From the NCBI RefSeq assembly GCF_003646465.1, contig NZ_QZEX01000020.1:1-47330 (forward strand): a stretch of DNA of 47,330 nucleotides, given 5' to 3'. Made by a program: the position numbers and the translations under genes. The notes beneath the pieces were generated by a model. It was not told the origin of the DNA and ran no database searches. It worked only from the letters and a program-made list of their open reading frames with translations. Below are positions 14,360-22,026 of this stretch, piece after piece. This DNA comes from Chachezhania antarctica. GTDB taxonomy: Bacteria; Pseudomonadota; Alphaproteobacteria; Rhodobacterales; Rhodobacteraceae. Position 1 is the stretch's first letter, and each line of letters begins with the position of its first letter.

Positions 14360-15892
14360 TTACATCTCCCGCAACTTGAACCGCTGGATCTTGCCCGTCG
14401 CCGTCTTCGGCAGATCGTCGGCAAACTGGATCCAGCGCGGATACTTCCATTTCCCCACGCGGGTCTTGACGAAGTCCTTCAGCTCGGCCTCCAGCCCGTC
14501 GCGCAGCGCGCCGTCCTTCAGCACGATCACCGCCTTGGGCTTTTCCAGCCCCTCTTCGTCCCGCTGGGCAATGACGGCGGCTTCCAGAACGGAGTCGTGC
14601 CCGATCAGCGCCTGTTCCACCTCGAACGGGGACACCCAGATCCCCGACACCTTGAACATGTCGTCCGTCCGTCCGCAGTAGATATAGCGGCCATCCCCGG
14701 TCAGTTCGTACTTGTCGCCGGTACGGGTCCATTCGCCCTCGAACGTCGCGCGGCTCTTGTCGCGGCGGTTCCAGTAGCCATCGGCAGCGGACGCACCGCG
14801 CACCAGCAGTTCGCCCACGTCACCGGGACCGACGTCCGCGCCATCCTCGTCGACAAGCCGCACTTCGTAGCCCGGCACCGGCTTGCCCGAGGTGCCGTAG
14901 ACCACGTCCCCCGGAGCGTTCGACAGGAAGATGTGCAGCATCTCGGTCGATCCCACGCCATCGAGGATATCGACGCCCCACAGGGCCGCCCATTTCTTGC
15001 CGATCTCTTCCGGCAGCGCTTCGCCCGCCGAAATGCAGCAGCGCAAGGGCGCCTCCGGGCGGCCGTTGCGTTCGTAATGGTGAACCGTCGCGGCATAGAG
15101 CGTCGGCACCCCGCAGAAGATCGTGGGCTTTTCCGTGCCCAGCACCTCCGTCACCGTTTCGGGCGTCGGGCGGCCGCCATACAGGATCGCCGTGGCACCT
15201 GCCGCCTGCGGAAAGGTCATGCCGTTGCCCAGGCCGTAGGCGAAGAACAGTTTCGCGGCGGAAAAGATCGTGTCGTCTTCCCGGATCCCCAGCACCTGCA
15301 CGCCATAGGTGTCCGACGTCGCCTGCAAGCTGCCGTGGACATGGCGCACGCCCTTGGGCTGCCCCGTGGAACCCGAGGAATAGAGCCAGAAGGCCACGTC
15401 ATCGCAGGAGCAGTCCAGCGTCGCCGCCGGTTCCGTGCCCGCCATGAACGCATCGAAGCTTTCCGTGCCGTCCGGCGCCTCGCCCCCGATCACCACGATG
15501 TGCCGCACGTCCGGTGCGCTGCGCGCGGCGTCTTCGACCACCGGCCACAGCTCGGACGAGACGAACAGCACGCTCGCGCGGCTGTCCTTCAGGATGATGT
15601 CGTAGACCGAGGCCGACAGAAGCGTGTTCAGCGGGATCGGCACGACGCCCGCCTTCATCGCGCCCCAGAAGATCAGCGGGAATTCGATCTGGTCCAGCAC
15701 CAGCATCGCCGCCCGCTCCTCGCGTCGGATGCCCGCGCGGGCAAGCGCCGCGGCGACGCGCCCCGAGCCATCTGCGAGGTCACCGTAGCCCAGGGAACGC
15801 TTGGCGCCCCCGGCCTCGCGAAAGGCGGTCTTGGCCGCCCGGCCTTCGGTGACATGACGGTCCACGAAATAGGATGCTGCGTTCCCGGACAT
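14360..15892 (-). CDS. bclA: Benzoate-CoA ligase
   Basis: 510 residues from an ATG at 15892 with GGGAGGAAA upstream; a longer frame to 15970 is rejected. This is an ANL-superfamily adenylate-forming enzyme with P-loop YSSGSTGQPKG at 171-181, the signature GVGSTEMLHIFLSNAPG typical of benzoate-CoA ligases, hinge GRTDDMFKVSGIWVSP and catalytic Lys501 in TATGKIQRF. It converts benzoate, ATP and CoA to benzoyl-CoA, the inducer and substrate of the box pathway. It is the first gene of a minus-strand operon with the hydrolase and DUF309, behind a BoxR-type operator and a leader hairpin. Other benzoate-CoA ligase names (badA, bzdA, bclA) would fit equally. Confidence 0.92.
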   Translation of the reverse strand: MSGNAASYFVDRHVTEGRAAKTAFREAGGAKRSLGYGDLADGSGRVAAALARAGIRREERAAMLVLDQIEFPLIFWGAMKAGVVPIPLNTLLSASVYDIILKDSRASVLFVSSELWPVVEDAARSAPDVRHIVVIGGEAPDGTESFDAFMAGTEPAATLDCSCDDVAFWLYSSGSTGQPKGVRHVHGSLQATSDTYGVQVLGIREDDTIFSAAKLFFAYGLGNGMTFPQAAGATAILYGGRPTPETVTEVLGTEKPTIFCGVPTLYAATVHHYERNGRPEAPLRCCISAGEALPEEIGKKWAALWGVDILDGVGSTEMLHIFLSNAPGDVVYGTSGKPVPGYEVRLVDEDGADVGPGDVGELLVRGASAADGYWNRRDKSRATFEGEWTRTGDKYELTGDGRYIYCGRTDDMFKVSGIWVSPFEVEQALIGHDSVLEAAVIAQRDEEGLEKPKAVIVLKDGALRDGLEAELKDFVKTRVGKWKYPRWIQFADDLPKTATGKIQRFKLREM

Positions 15893-15988
15893 GGTGCGAT
15901 TTCCTCCCTTGCTGGGCCCTGACGGACCTTGCATCGCTGCCGACCGCCGCCCTGCCGGAGCACCGGACAAGACAGCGGATCAAGGCGC

Positions 15989-16023
15989 GTCCATGGGCTC
16001 CGCTCCTCCTGGAGCCCATGGAC
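15989..16023. terminator. Perfect 13-bp hairpin in the bclA leader
   Basis: GTCCATGGGCTCC and GGAGCCCATGGAC pair perfectly around a nine-base loop. It lies 75 bases after the stop of the upstream CoA-ligase gene and about 97 bases before bclA. No T-run follows on either strand, so it may be a terminator for the upstream gene, an attenuator or an RNA-stability element if transcription starts at the operator at 16083. Confidence 0.55.
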
Positions 16024-16062
16024 GAATCCTGCCTGGCCCATAATGCAGCGCGCCCGCCGTAT

Positions 16063-16098
16063 TGCAACATAATGCTTCATATGTGCATTATAGTGCAC
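16063..16098 (-). promoter_or_regulatory. BoxR-type operator/promoter of bclA
   Basis: GTGCATTATAGTGCAC (16083-16098) is TGCA-N6-TGCA, the arrangement reported for BzdR operators. A second pair, TGCA-N6-TGCt (16063-16076), lies 21 bases away, two helical turns. On the minus strand a perfect TATAAT (16092-16087) is embedded in the main site. The site abuts the stop of the upstream ligase gene. Confidence 0.65.
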
Positions 16099-17916
16099 CT
16101 AAATCCGGATCACGGCCGGGTCGTCGTCATCGTACAATCGCTCCAGCACCGACTGGCGCCGCATCAGCAGCTTGCGGAAGTTCAAGTTCCCCTTTGCCGT
16201 GATCTCCCCGTCCGCGATCGAGGGCGGTTCCGACAGGAAAAGTGCCCGCGTCACCCGGTTCGATGCGCCATGGGCGTGCTTCGCGGCATGGGCCAGTTTT
16301 GCGCGCAGTTCCTCCTGCACCTCCGCTCCCACGGCGGCCGCGCCATCGGCGGTCAGGCGGCCCATTGCCATCAGGTTCGGCGCGGGCACGATCAGGATCC
16401 CCACCTCGGTTTGACCTTCCCCTGTCAGCACCACGTCTGCCGCCAGCGGCGCCAGCGCGACCAGCATGTCGAGCCGCAGGTTCCCCGCGCGCACCCAGAC
16501 GCCGGACATCAGCTTGAAATCCTCGGTTATCCGGCCGTCGAACCGCAGGCCGCGATTGGCGTCGGACGGATCGACCAGCCGCATCGCGTCACCCGTCGCA
16601 AAGAAACCTTCGGTGTCGAACGCCTCTGCCGTGCGGTCCGGGTCGCGGAAATAGCCTGGGGTGATGTTGGGGCCCTTCACGCGCAGCTCGAACCGGTTGT
16701 CGCTGCCCTCTTCCGGCATCAGCTTCAGTTTCGTCCCCGGCATCGGCACGCCGACGACACCCGCTTCCTGCGTTTCCTCCTGCAGGATGATGCAGGCGGG
16801 CGCGGTTTCGGTCATGCCCCAGGAGGTCGTCAGCCGCACCCGCTGCCCGCGCACCTCTTCCGACATGTCGACAAGATCCTTCCACACGTCCCGGGGCAGC
16901 GAGGCCCCGGCATAGAAGATCATGTCGAGATCGGCGAAATAGCTTTCCTTCAGCGCCCGGTTCACCTTCATCTCGTCCCGCAGCAGCTTGAAGCCAACAG
17001 GCACGTTGTAGGCGATGGTGCCGTTGCGCTGGATGTTGTTTTCGACCGTCTTGGGGAACAGCGCGGGCGTGGGCTTGCCACTGTCGATATACAGCGATCC
17101 GCCAAACGCCAGCATCTGGTTGAAGTTGGCCGACCCGCCGAACACGTGGTTCCACGGCAGCCAGTCGACGATCCGCGGCGGGCGATGCTTCAGGAAAAGC
17201 AGCGAATCCGCGTACATCGTCTGGTTCACGCACATCATCCGGTGGGTCGTCATCACCCCCTTGGGGTTCGAGGTCGAGCCCGACGTCATCAATATCTTCA
17301 CGACCGAGTCCGGGCCCACCTTTTCGGCGGCGGCCTCTACATCGGCCCCGCCGCCTTTCAGCAGATCGGCCATGGTCCCCTGGCCCGGCGCCGGATTGCA
17401 GGTCACGACGATGTCGTGGCGCGCGAACTCCGCCAGCGCATCCGCGTATTGCGCGCCGTCTTCGGCGAATATCATCCGGGGCCGGATCAGGTCGGCCACA
17501 TAGCGCAGCGTCCCGCGGGCATCCGGGATAAGGGCGTATTGTTCCGCCACAGGCACGGTCGGGATGCCCACCCAATGCGCCGCCATCGACAGGATCCCGT
17601 GCGCCACCGAATTGCCCGATATGATCAGGATCGGCGTGTCCGGCCCCAGCCCGCGCTCCAGCAACGCGGCGGCAATCGCCCGCGCCTGTTCCAGCGCCTC
17701 GCCATAGGGCAGTTCGTACCAGCCATCGCCGTTGCGTTCGGCCAGGAAGGTCGCGCCCGGCCGCTCGGCCGCCCAGCGTTTCAGCCACTGGTCGGTGGTG
17801 TCGACATGGTCCGACAGCGCATGGCCAGAGCGCAGCAGGATGCTCCCGTCGTCCCTGTCCTCCCGCAGCACGTGGTTGCGTGCGAACGCCTCAATCGTCT
17901 TCGTCTTCGTCTTCAT
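16099..17916 (-). CDS. Feruloyl-CoA synthase-type aryl-CoA ligase
   Basis: 605 residues from an ATG at 17916 with GGAGGAGG upstream. An ANL adenylate-forming ligase with P-loop ILMTSGSTSNPKGVMTTHR, DWLPWNHVFGGSANF, TTSWGMTETAPACI and hinge GRITEDFKLMSGVWVRAG. The divergent C-terminus (KGNLNFRKLLMRR), the WLPWNH motif and the roughly 600-residue length fit the feruloyl-CoA synthase group better than acetyl- or benzoate-CoA ligases. It activates an aromatic acid with CoA; ferulate or another hydroxycinnamate is likely but unproven. Its first 26 bases overlap the MarR gene, and MarR-type control is expected. The N-terminal KTKTKT comes from a hexanucleotide repeat shared with that gene. Confidence 0.75.
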   Translation of the reverse strand: MKTKTKTIEAFARNHVLREDRDDGSILLRSGHALSDHVDTTDQWLKRWAAERPGATFLAERNGDGWYELPYGEALEQARAIAAALLERGLGPDTPILIISGNSVAHGILSMAAHWVGIPTVPVAEQYALIPDARGTLRYVADLIRPRMIFAEDGAQYADALAEFARHDIVVTCNPAPGQGTMADLLKGGGADVEAAAEKVGPDSVVKILMTSGSTSNPKGVMTTHRMMCVNQTMYADSLLFLKHRPPRIVDWLPWNHVFGGSANFNQMLAFGGSLYIDSGKPTPALFPKTVENNIQRNGTIAYNVPVGFKLLRDEMKVNRALKESYFADLDMIFYAGASLPRDVWKDLVDMSEEVRGQRVRLTTSWGMTETAPACIILQEETQEAGVVGVPMPGTKLKLMPEEGSDNRFELRVKGPNITPGYFRDPDRTAEAFDTEGFFATGDAMRLVDPSDANRGLRFDGRITEDFKLMSGVWVRAGNLRLDMLVALAPLAADVVLTGEGQTEVGILIVPAPNLMAMGRLTADGAAAVGAEVQEELRAKLAHAAKHAHGASNRVTRALFLSEPPSIADGEITAKGNLNFRKLLMRRQSVLERLYDDDDPAVIRI

Positions 17917-18430
17917 CCTCGTCCTCCTCCCCCCGGGCGCGTGGCCCCGTCTCCGCAAGGCCCGTCTCCACGAGAACCGACAGGGCGCGGATCAGCGCCT
18001 GACGGTCCTTCTCGCTCAGGCCCTTGGTGATCCTCTCCTCGTGCTCGGTCACCGCGGCGAGCGCCATCCGGTACAGTTCGTGTCCGGCCGTCGTCGCCTC
18101 CAGCGCATAGGCGCGCTTGTCGTCCGGGGCGCGCTCCCGGCTGACAAGTCCCCGGCTTTGCAAATCGTCCAGCACGGCGACGATGTTCGGGCGCTCAACC
18201 GCCAGCGCATCCGCCAGGTGCGCCTGCCGCAGGCCGGGAGTGTCGACGATGACCGCAAGGGCCGAAAAGCTGAACATCCGCAGGCCCAGTGGCGCCAGCG
18301 CCGCGTTCACGTCCGACCGCACGACGCTTTCGGCGCGCTTGATCAGGTAGCCCGAGAACCGGCGCAGCGTGGCATCCGGCGCAGGATCCAGCGTCGCCCG
18401 AGCGACCGGTTTGCGGCCCGGCGCCGTCAT
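17891..18430 (-). CDS. MarR-family regulator
   Basis: 179 residues from an ATG at 18430; a TTG at 18514 would add 28 residues of unlikely composition. This is a winged helix-turn-helix of the MarR family: ALAPLGLRMFSFSALAVI, LRQAHLADALAVERPNIVAV and the wing LVSRERAPDDKRAYALEAT. In aromatic catabolism such proteins usually sense an aryl-CoA or phenolic acid. The C-terminus is a run of alternating Glu and Asp (GEEDEDEDEDEDD) created by a GAAGAC repeat that also encodes the start of the ligase. A palindrome at 18528-18542 upstream, repeated at 23377, is its likely operator. Confidence 0.8.
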   Translation of the reverse strand: MTAPGRKPVARATLDPAPDATLRRFSGYLIKRAESVVRSDVNAALAPLGLRMFSFSALAVIVDTPGLRQAHLADALAVERPNIVAVLDDLQSRGLVSRERAPDDKRAYALEATTAGHELYRMALAAVTEHEERITKGLSEKDRQALIRALSVLVETGLAETGPRARGEEDEDEDEDEDD

Positions 18431-18525
18431 CCCCGCCGCCGTGCGAAGGCAAGAACCGCACAGACGTCTTCCCTTGCGCCGTTTCGGATCGCGTCCGCCA
18501 TGCCGCCTCCCCAAGCCTCGCGCAT

Positions 18526-18555
18526 TAGATATGACTTATATCGAAATTCATACAA
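18526..18555 (-). promoter_or_regulatory. marR promoter and palindromic operator
   Basis: On the minus strand TTGTAT (18555-18550) and TATCTA (18531-18526) are 18 bases apart. The palindrome GATATGACTTATATC (18528-18542) covers the -10 and half the spacer. Its core TATGACTTATATC matches TATAACGTATATC upstream of the monooxygenase gene in 11 of 13 bases. Confidence 0.5.
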
Positions 18556-18600
18556 TCCCCGCGCGCATCACTCAAGCAAAACACGCGCATCGGGCATGGC

Positions 18601-18685
18601 CCGCGCGCGTGGCCCGTGGCGAGGTCGGGGCCCGCAGGGGCCCCGGCCGACGGGAGGGCGGGCGGGCCACGGGCCGCGCGCGCGG
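18601..18685. terminator. Large nested GC-rich hairpin after dctM
   Basis: A 20-base arm at 18601-18620 pairs with 18666-18685, with a single T-G position. A second hairpin, GGGGCCC/GGGCCCC (18627-18633 and 18638-18644), sits in its loop. It starts ten bases beyond the dctM stop and probably ends the TRAP transcript, although no T-run is present. Confidence 0.6.
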
Positions 18686-18694
18686 CTCACGGCG

Positions 18695-20194
18695 TTATCG
18701 GGCGATCAGGAACAGGGTGATGAACGGGAAGGCGACAAGGATCACCACGCGGATCAGGTCCGAGGCCACGAAGAACATCACCGCCTTGTAGGTCTCCACG
18801 ATCTTCGTCTGCCGCTCCATCGCGTTGATAATGAACAGGTTCATCCCCACCGGCGGCGTGATCAGCCCCACTTCGACAACGATCAGCACAAGGATCCCGA
18901 ACCAGATGGCCACGTATTCCGCCTCGATCCGGTTCGCCATGCCCCGGCTCATCCGGATATCCAGCGCGCTCATCTGCTCGCGCGTCAGCTCCGCCCCGCC
19001 GGCAATTGCCTGCTTGATCGAGGCGAGCATGTCCGCCCCCATCCCTTCGGGCACACCGTTCTTCAGCACGTCCATCGCCAGCCCGGCCTGCAGGTCGGCC
19101 AGGTTCGTCAGCCCGAAATCCATGGCCGAGATCACGGGAAAGAAGATCGGGATCGTCAGCAGGATCATCGACAGACTGTCCATCAGGCAGCCGAAGATCA
19201 GGTAGAAGACAAGGATCAGCGCCAGCACGAACCACGGCGACAGGCCCTGGCTGACGACGAAGTTCGAAAGCTCCTGCGGGACCTGCGTCAGCGCAAGGAA
19301 ACCGTTGTAGAACCCGGCGCCCAGCACGATGAAGAAGATCATCGCCGTCGACCGCGCGGTCACGGTGAAGCTTTCCATCAGCGTGAACCGCGTCAGACCG
19401 CCGTTCAGCCACGCGATCAGCCCGGTGCCGAAGGCACCCACGGCCGCGCCTTCGGTCGGTGTGAACCACCCGGCATAGATGCCGCCCACCACAAGGAAGA
19501 AGACCAGCAGCACGGGCCAGACCTTCAACAGCGCCACCATCCGTTCCGACCACGGCATGCGGTCCTTCACGCCGGCCCTGTCAGGGTAGATCCGCACGTA
19601 GATCGAGATCGCGATGACATAGCCCAGCGCTGCCAGAAGGCCGGGGATGAAGGCGGCAAGAAACAGCTTGGCGATGTTCTGTTCGGTCAGGATCGCATAG
19701 ATCACCAGCACCACGGACGGCGGGATCAGGATGCCCAGCGTGCCGCCCGCGGCCAGTGTCGCCGTCGAAAACCCGCCCGCGTAGCCGTATTTCCGCAGTT
19801 CTGGCAGCGCGACCCGGCCCATCGTGGCCGCCGTCGCCAGCGACGATCCGCAGATCGCGCCGAAGCCGGCACAAGCGCCGATTGCCGCCATCGCGACCCC
19901 GCCCTTGCGGTGGCCCAGGAACCCTTCGGCCGCCTTGAACAGCGCCGAAGACATGCCCCCCAGCGTCGCGAAATGGCCCATCAGCAGGAACATCGGCACG
20001 ATCGACAGCGAATAGCTGGAAAAGGTCGAAAACGTCTCGTTCTTCAGCTTGGCCAGTGCGACGGTCGTGCCATCCGTCACCCAGACAAGCCCGCCCAACC
20101 CCACGACGAACATCGCAAGCCCGATGGGCACCCGCAGGAAGATCAGGATCATCAACGCCGGGAAGGACGCGATACCGATTTCAAGCGGCGTCAT
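18695..20194 (-). CDS. dctM: TRAP transporter large permease DctM
   Basis: 499 residues. The ATG at 20194 overlaps the TGA of dctQ (ATGA). Around a dozen hydrophobic helices fit the 12-helix DctM topology, with family motifs GFGAICGSSLATAATMG, GGTLGILIPPSVVLVIYAI, GAAVGAFGTGLIAW and VGLITPPVGMNLFIINAM. It is somewhat longer than the average DctM (about 430), with extra residues between helices near GLTNLADLQAGLAMDVLKN. It forms the sodium-driven transport core with DctQ and receives substrate from DctP. In this locus the cargo is probably an aromatic carboxylate. Confidence 0.93.
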   Translation of the reverse strand: MTPLEIGIASFPALMILIFLRVPIGLAMFVVGLGGLVWVTDGTTVALAKLKNETFSTFSSYSLSIVPMFLLMGHFATLGGMSSALFKAAEGFLGHRKGGVAMAAIGACAGFGAICGSSLATAATMGRVALPELRKYGYAGGFSTATLAAGGTLGILIPPSVVLVIYAILTEQNIAKLFLAAFIPGLLAALGYVIAISIYVRIYPDRAGVKDRMPWSERMVALLKVWPVLLVFFLVVGGIYAGWFTPTEGAAVGAFGTGLIAWLNGGLTRFTLMESFTVTARSTAMIFFIVLGAGFYNGFLALTQVPQELSNFVVSQGLSPWFVLALILVFYLIFGCLMDSLSMILLTIPIFFPVISAMDFGLTNLADLQAGLAMDVLKNGVPEGMGADMLASIKQAIAGGAELTREQMSALDIRMSRGMANRIEAEYVAIWFGILVLIVVEVGLITPPVGMNLFIINAMERQTKIVETYKAVMFFVASDLIRVVILVAFPFITLFLIAR

Positions 20195-20778
20195 TGCGGC
20201 ACCTCTTCGGTTCCGTCCCAGACGATGATGCGGCCGGTCACGCATTCGATCACGCGGACACAGGCCATGTAGACGCCGACAATCGCCGCCGTGACCGACG
20301 CGGCGAAGCTGGCCGCATAGGCCCACCAGACGGGAAACTGCAGCAGGAACGTCGTCTCGGCATAGCGGATCTTGTCCTGCATGCCGACGCACAGCCGCCA
20401 CGAGATCAGGATCAGCACCGCGGCGAACAGGATTTCCACCAGCATCCGCAGCGCCCGTTGAACCGGGGCGGGAAACTGGCTGACCAGAAGATCGACGGAC
20501 GCGTGCCCGGCAGTGATCTGGCAATAGGGAATGAAGGCAAAGATGGCGAAGGCCATGCCGGATTCGACGATCTCGAAATCACCGTTGATGGGCCCTGTAC
20601 CCAGGTCCAGCATCCAGCGTGCAAACCCGGGGGCTACGGTTTCAAAGAAGCCGGAATGGAACAGCCCGTTCAGCTCGCGTCCCACGATGGACGCGCAGGT
20701 CAGCAGGATCAGGGCGCTCAGCGTCAGCCCGCCCAGCAGGGCCATCAAGCGGGCCAGCCCCATCATCAGCTTGTACAA
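20191..20778 (-). CDS. dctQ: TRAP transporter small permease DctQ
   Basis: 195 residues with four predicted membrane helices, starting with MALLGGLTLSALILLTCASI, as expected for DctQ. The start is taken as the TTG at 20778, close behind GGGGGAGAG; ATG codons at 20766 and 20763 are alternatives. It has a loop insertion between helices 1 and 2 (GTGPINGDFEIVESG), as found in larger DctQ members. It lies 67 bases after dctP, with a strong hairpin in the gap, and overlaps dctM by four bases. Confidence 0.88.
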   Translation of the reverse strand: MYKLMMGLARLMALLGGLTLSALILLTCASIVGRELNGLFHSGFFETVAPGFARWMLDLGTGPINGDFEIVESGMAFAIFAFIPYCQITAGHASVDLLVSQFPAPVQRALRMLVEILFAAVLILISWRLCVGMQDKIRYAETTFLLQFPVWWAYAASFAASVTAAIVGVYMACVRVIECVTGRIIVWDGTEEVPQ

Positions 20779-20797
20779 AGCTCTCTCCCCCGTGTGC

Positions 20798-20829
20798 AGG
20801 GGCCGCGGCAGTCACCCGCCGCGGCCCCT
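20798..20829. terminator. Intercistronic hairpin between dctP and dctQ
   Basis: AGGGGCCGCGG and CCGCGGCCCCT form a perfect 11-bp stem with a ten-base loop. No T-run follows in the direction of transcription. In TRAP operons such a structure would protect the dctP message and lower expression of the permeases. Confidence 0.6.
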
Positions 20830-20845
20830 TTGGTCTTGGTTGGTG

Positions 20846-21892
20846 TCAGTTCGCGTACTGGTCGGTGTACTTCTCGATCAGCGATTGCGCCTGATCGACC
20901 AGCGCCTGCCCGTCCTTGCCGCGCCCGTTCATGTCGGCGATCCATTCGTCATAGATCGGCTGCGACAGCGCGCGCCATTCCTGGGTGCCTTCTTCATCGA
21001 TGGTGATGATGTTGTTGCCCAGGTCGACCGCAACCTCGCGCGCCGGACCGTCGGAATCGGCCTGCGTGCCCCCGGCAAAGACCGAGAATTCCAGCCCCGA
21101 CGCATCGTCGATGGCCTTCTTCAGGTCGTCCGGCATGGCGTCATACTTGTCCTTGTTCATCGCCAGAACGAAGGTCAGCGTATAAAGCGCGTTGCCGCTG
21201 AACTCGGTATGGTTCTCGACCAGCTCCGGCACCTTCAGCGAGGTGGTCACTTCCCACGGGATCGTCGTGCCGTCGATCACGCCCTTGGACAGGCCTTCCG
21301 GCACCGCCGGCACCGGCATGCCCACGGGCGTCGCGCCCAGCTTGGTCAGCAACGCGTTGACCGACCGGCCACCGCCACGGATCTTCATGCCTTGCAGGTC
21401 TTCCGGCGTTTCCACCGGATCGGCCGTATGAATCATGCCGGGGCCGTGGACCCATGTGCCAAGGATCTTCACGTCCTTGAACTCGTCATCCTTCATGTGC
21501 TCTTCGAACATTTCCCAATAGGCGTGGCTTGCGGCACGGGCATTGGTCATGATGAAGGGCAGCTCGAACACTTCCGTCGTGGGGAAGCGGCCGGGCGTGT
21601 AGCCGACGACGGTCCAGACGACATCCGCCACCCCGTCGATGGCCTGGTCCATCAGCTGCGGCGGCGTGCCGCCCAGCTGCATCGACGGATACATGTCGAC
21701 CTTGATGCGGCCGTCGGAATTGGCTTCGACATCCGCGGCCCACTTTTCCAGCACCAGCTTCGGCACGTTGGCCTGCTGCGGCAGGAAGTGGTGCATTCTC
21801 AGCGTCTCTTCCTGGGCGAATGCCGGTGCGGCTGCCATGGTGGCAAGCACTGCTCCGCCAGCCAGGCCCAGAAGCGTTCTACGATTGGTCAT
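20846..21892 (-). CDS. dctP: TRAP solute-binding protein DctP
   Basis: 348 residues with a signal peptide (NRRTLLGLAGGAVLATMAAA, cleaved after AFA at about 26). The mature protein is a DctP-type periplasmic receptor: MHHFLPQQANVPKLVLEKWA, QLMDQAIDGVADVVWTVVGY, GMKIRGGGRSVNALLTKLGA (the conserved Arg for carboxylate binding) and WEVTTSLKVPELVENHTEF. The ATG at 21892 has a strong AGGAGGAG upstream. Aromatic or alpha-keto acids are common ligands in this family. Neighbouring ligase and 3-hydroxybenzoate hydroxylase genes favour an aromatic acid. Confidence 0.93.
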   Translation of the reverse strand: MTNRRTLLGLAGGAVLATMAAAPAFAQEETLRMHHFLPQQANVPKLVLEKWAADVEANSDGRIKVDMYPSMQLGGTPPQLMDQAIDGVADVVWTVVGYTPGRFPTTEVFELPFIMTNARAASHAYWEMFEEHMKDDEFKDVKILGTWVHGPGMIHTADPVETPEDLQGMKIRGGGRSVNALLTKLGATPVGMPVPAVPEGLSKGVIDGTTIPWEVTTSLKVPELVENHTEFSGNALYTLTFVLAMNKDKYDAMPDDLKKAIDDASGLEFSVFAGGTQADSDGPAREVAVDLGNNIITIDEEGTQEWRALSQPIYDEWIADMNGRGKDGQALVDQAQSLIEKYTDQYAN

Positions 21893-22026
21893 GGTTCTCC
21901 TCCTTTGACTCCCTGAAGTCCGTATACTTGTTAACTCTGTTCATCGTCATACCGCCCCGGCGTCTGCCGGATGCGCGTATCCCTCTCCGGCACGGTTTCC
22001 CCGTGCTTCTGAACCGGCCGACCGCG

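Noticed and set aside
13568-15922. 784-codon plus-strand frame opposite the benzoate-CoA ligase
   Set aside because: Its Arg/His/Pro-rich composition is typical of antisense frames in high-GC coding DNA; no domain is visible.
17732-20272. 846-codon plus-strand frame opposite marR and dctM
   Set aside because: It is an antisense shadow of membrane-protein and regulator genes, rich in His, Gln and Arg with no family features.
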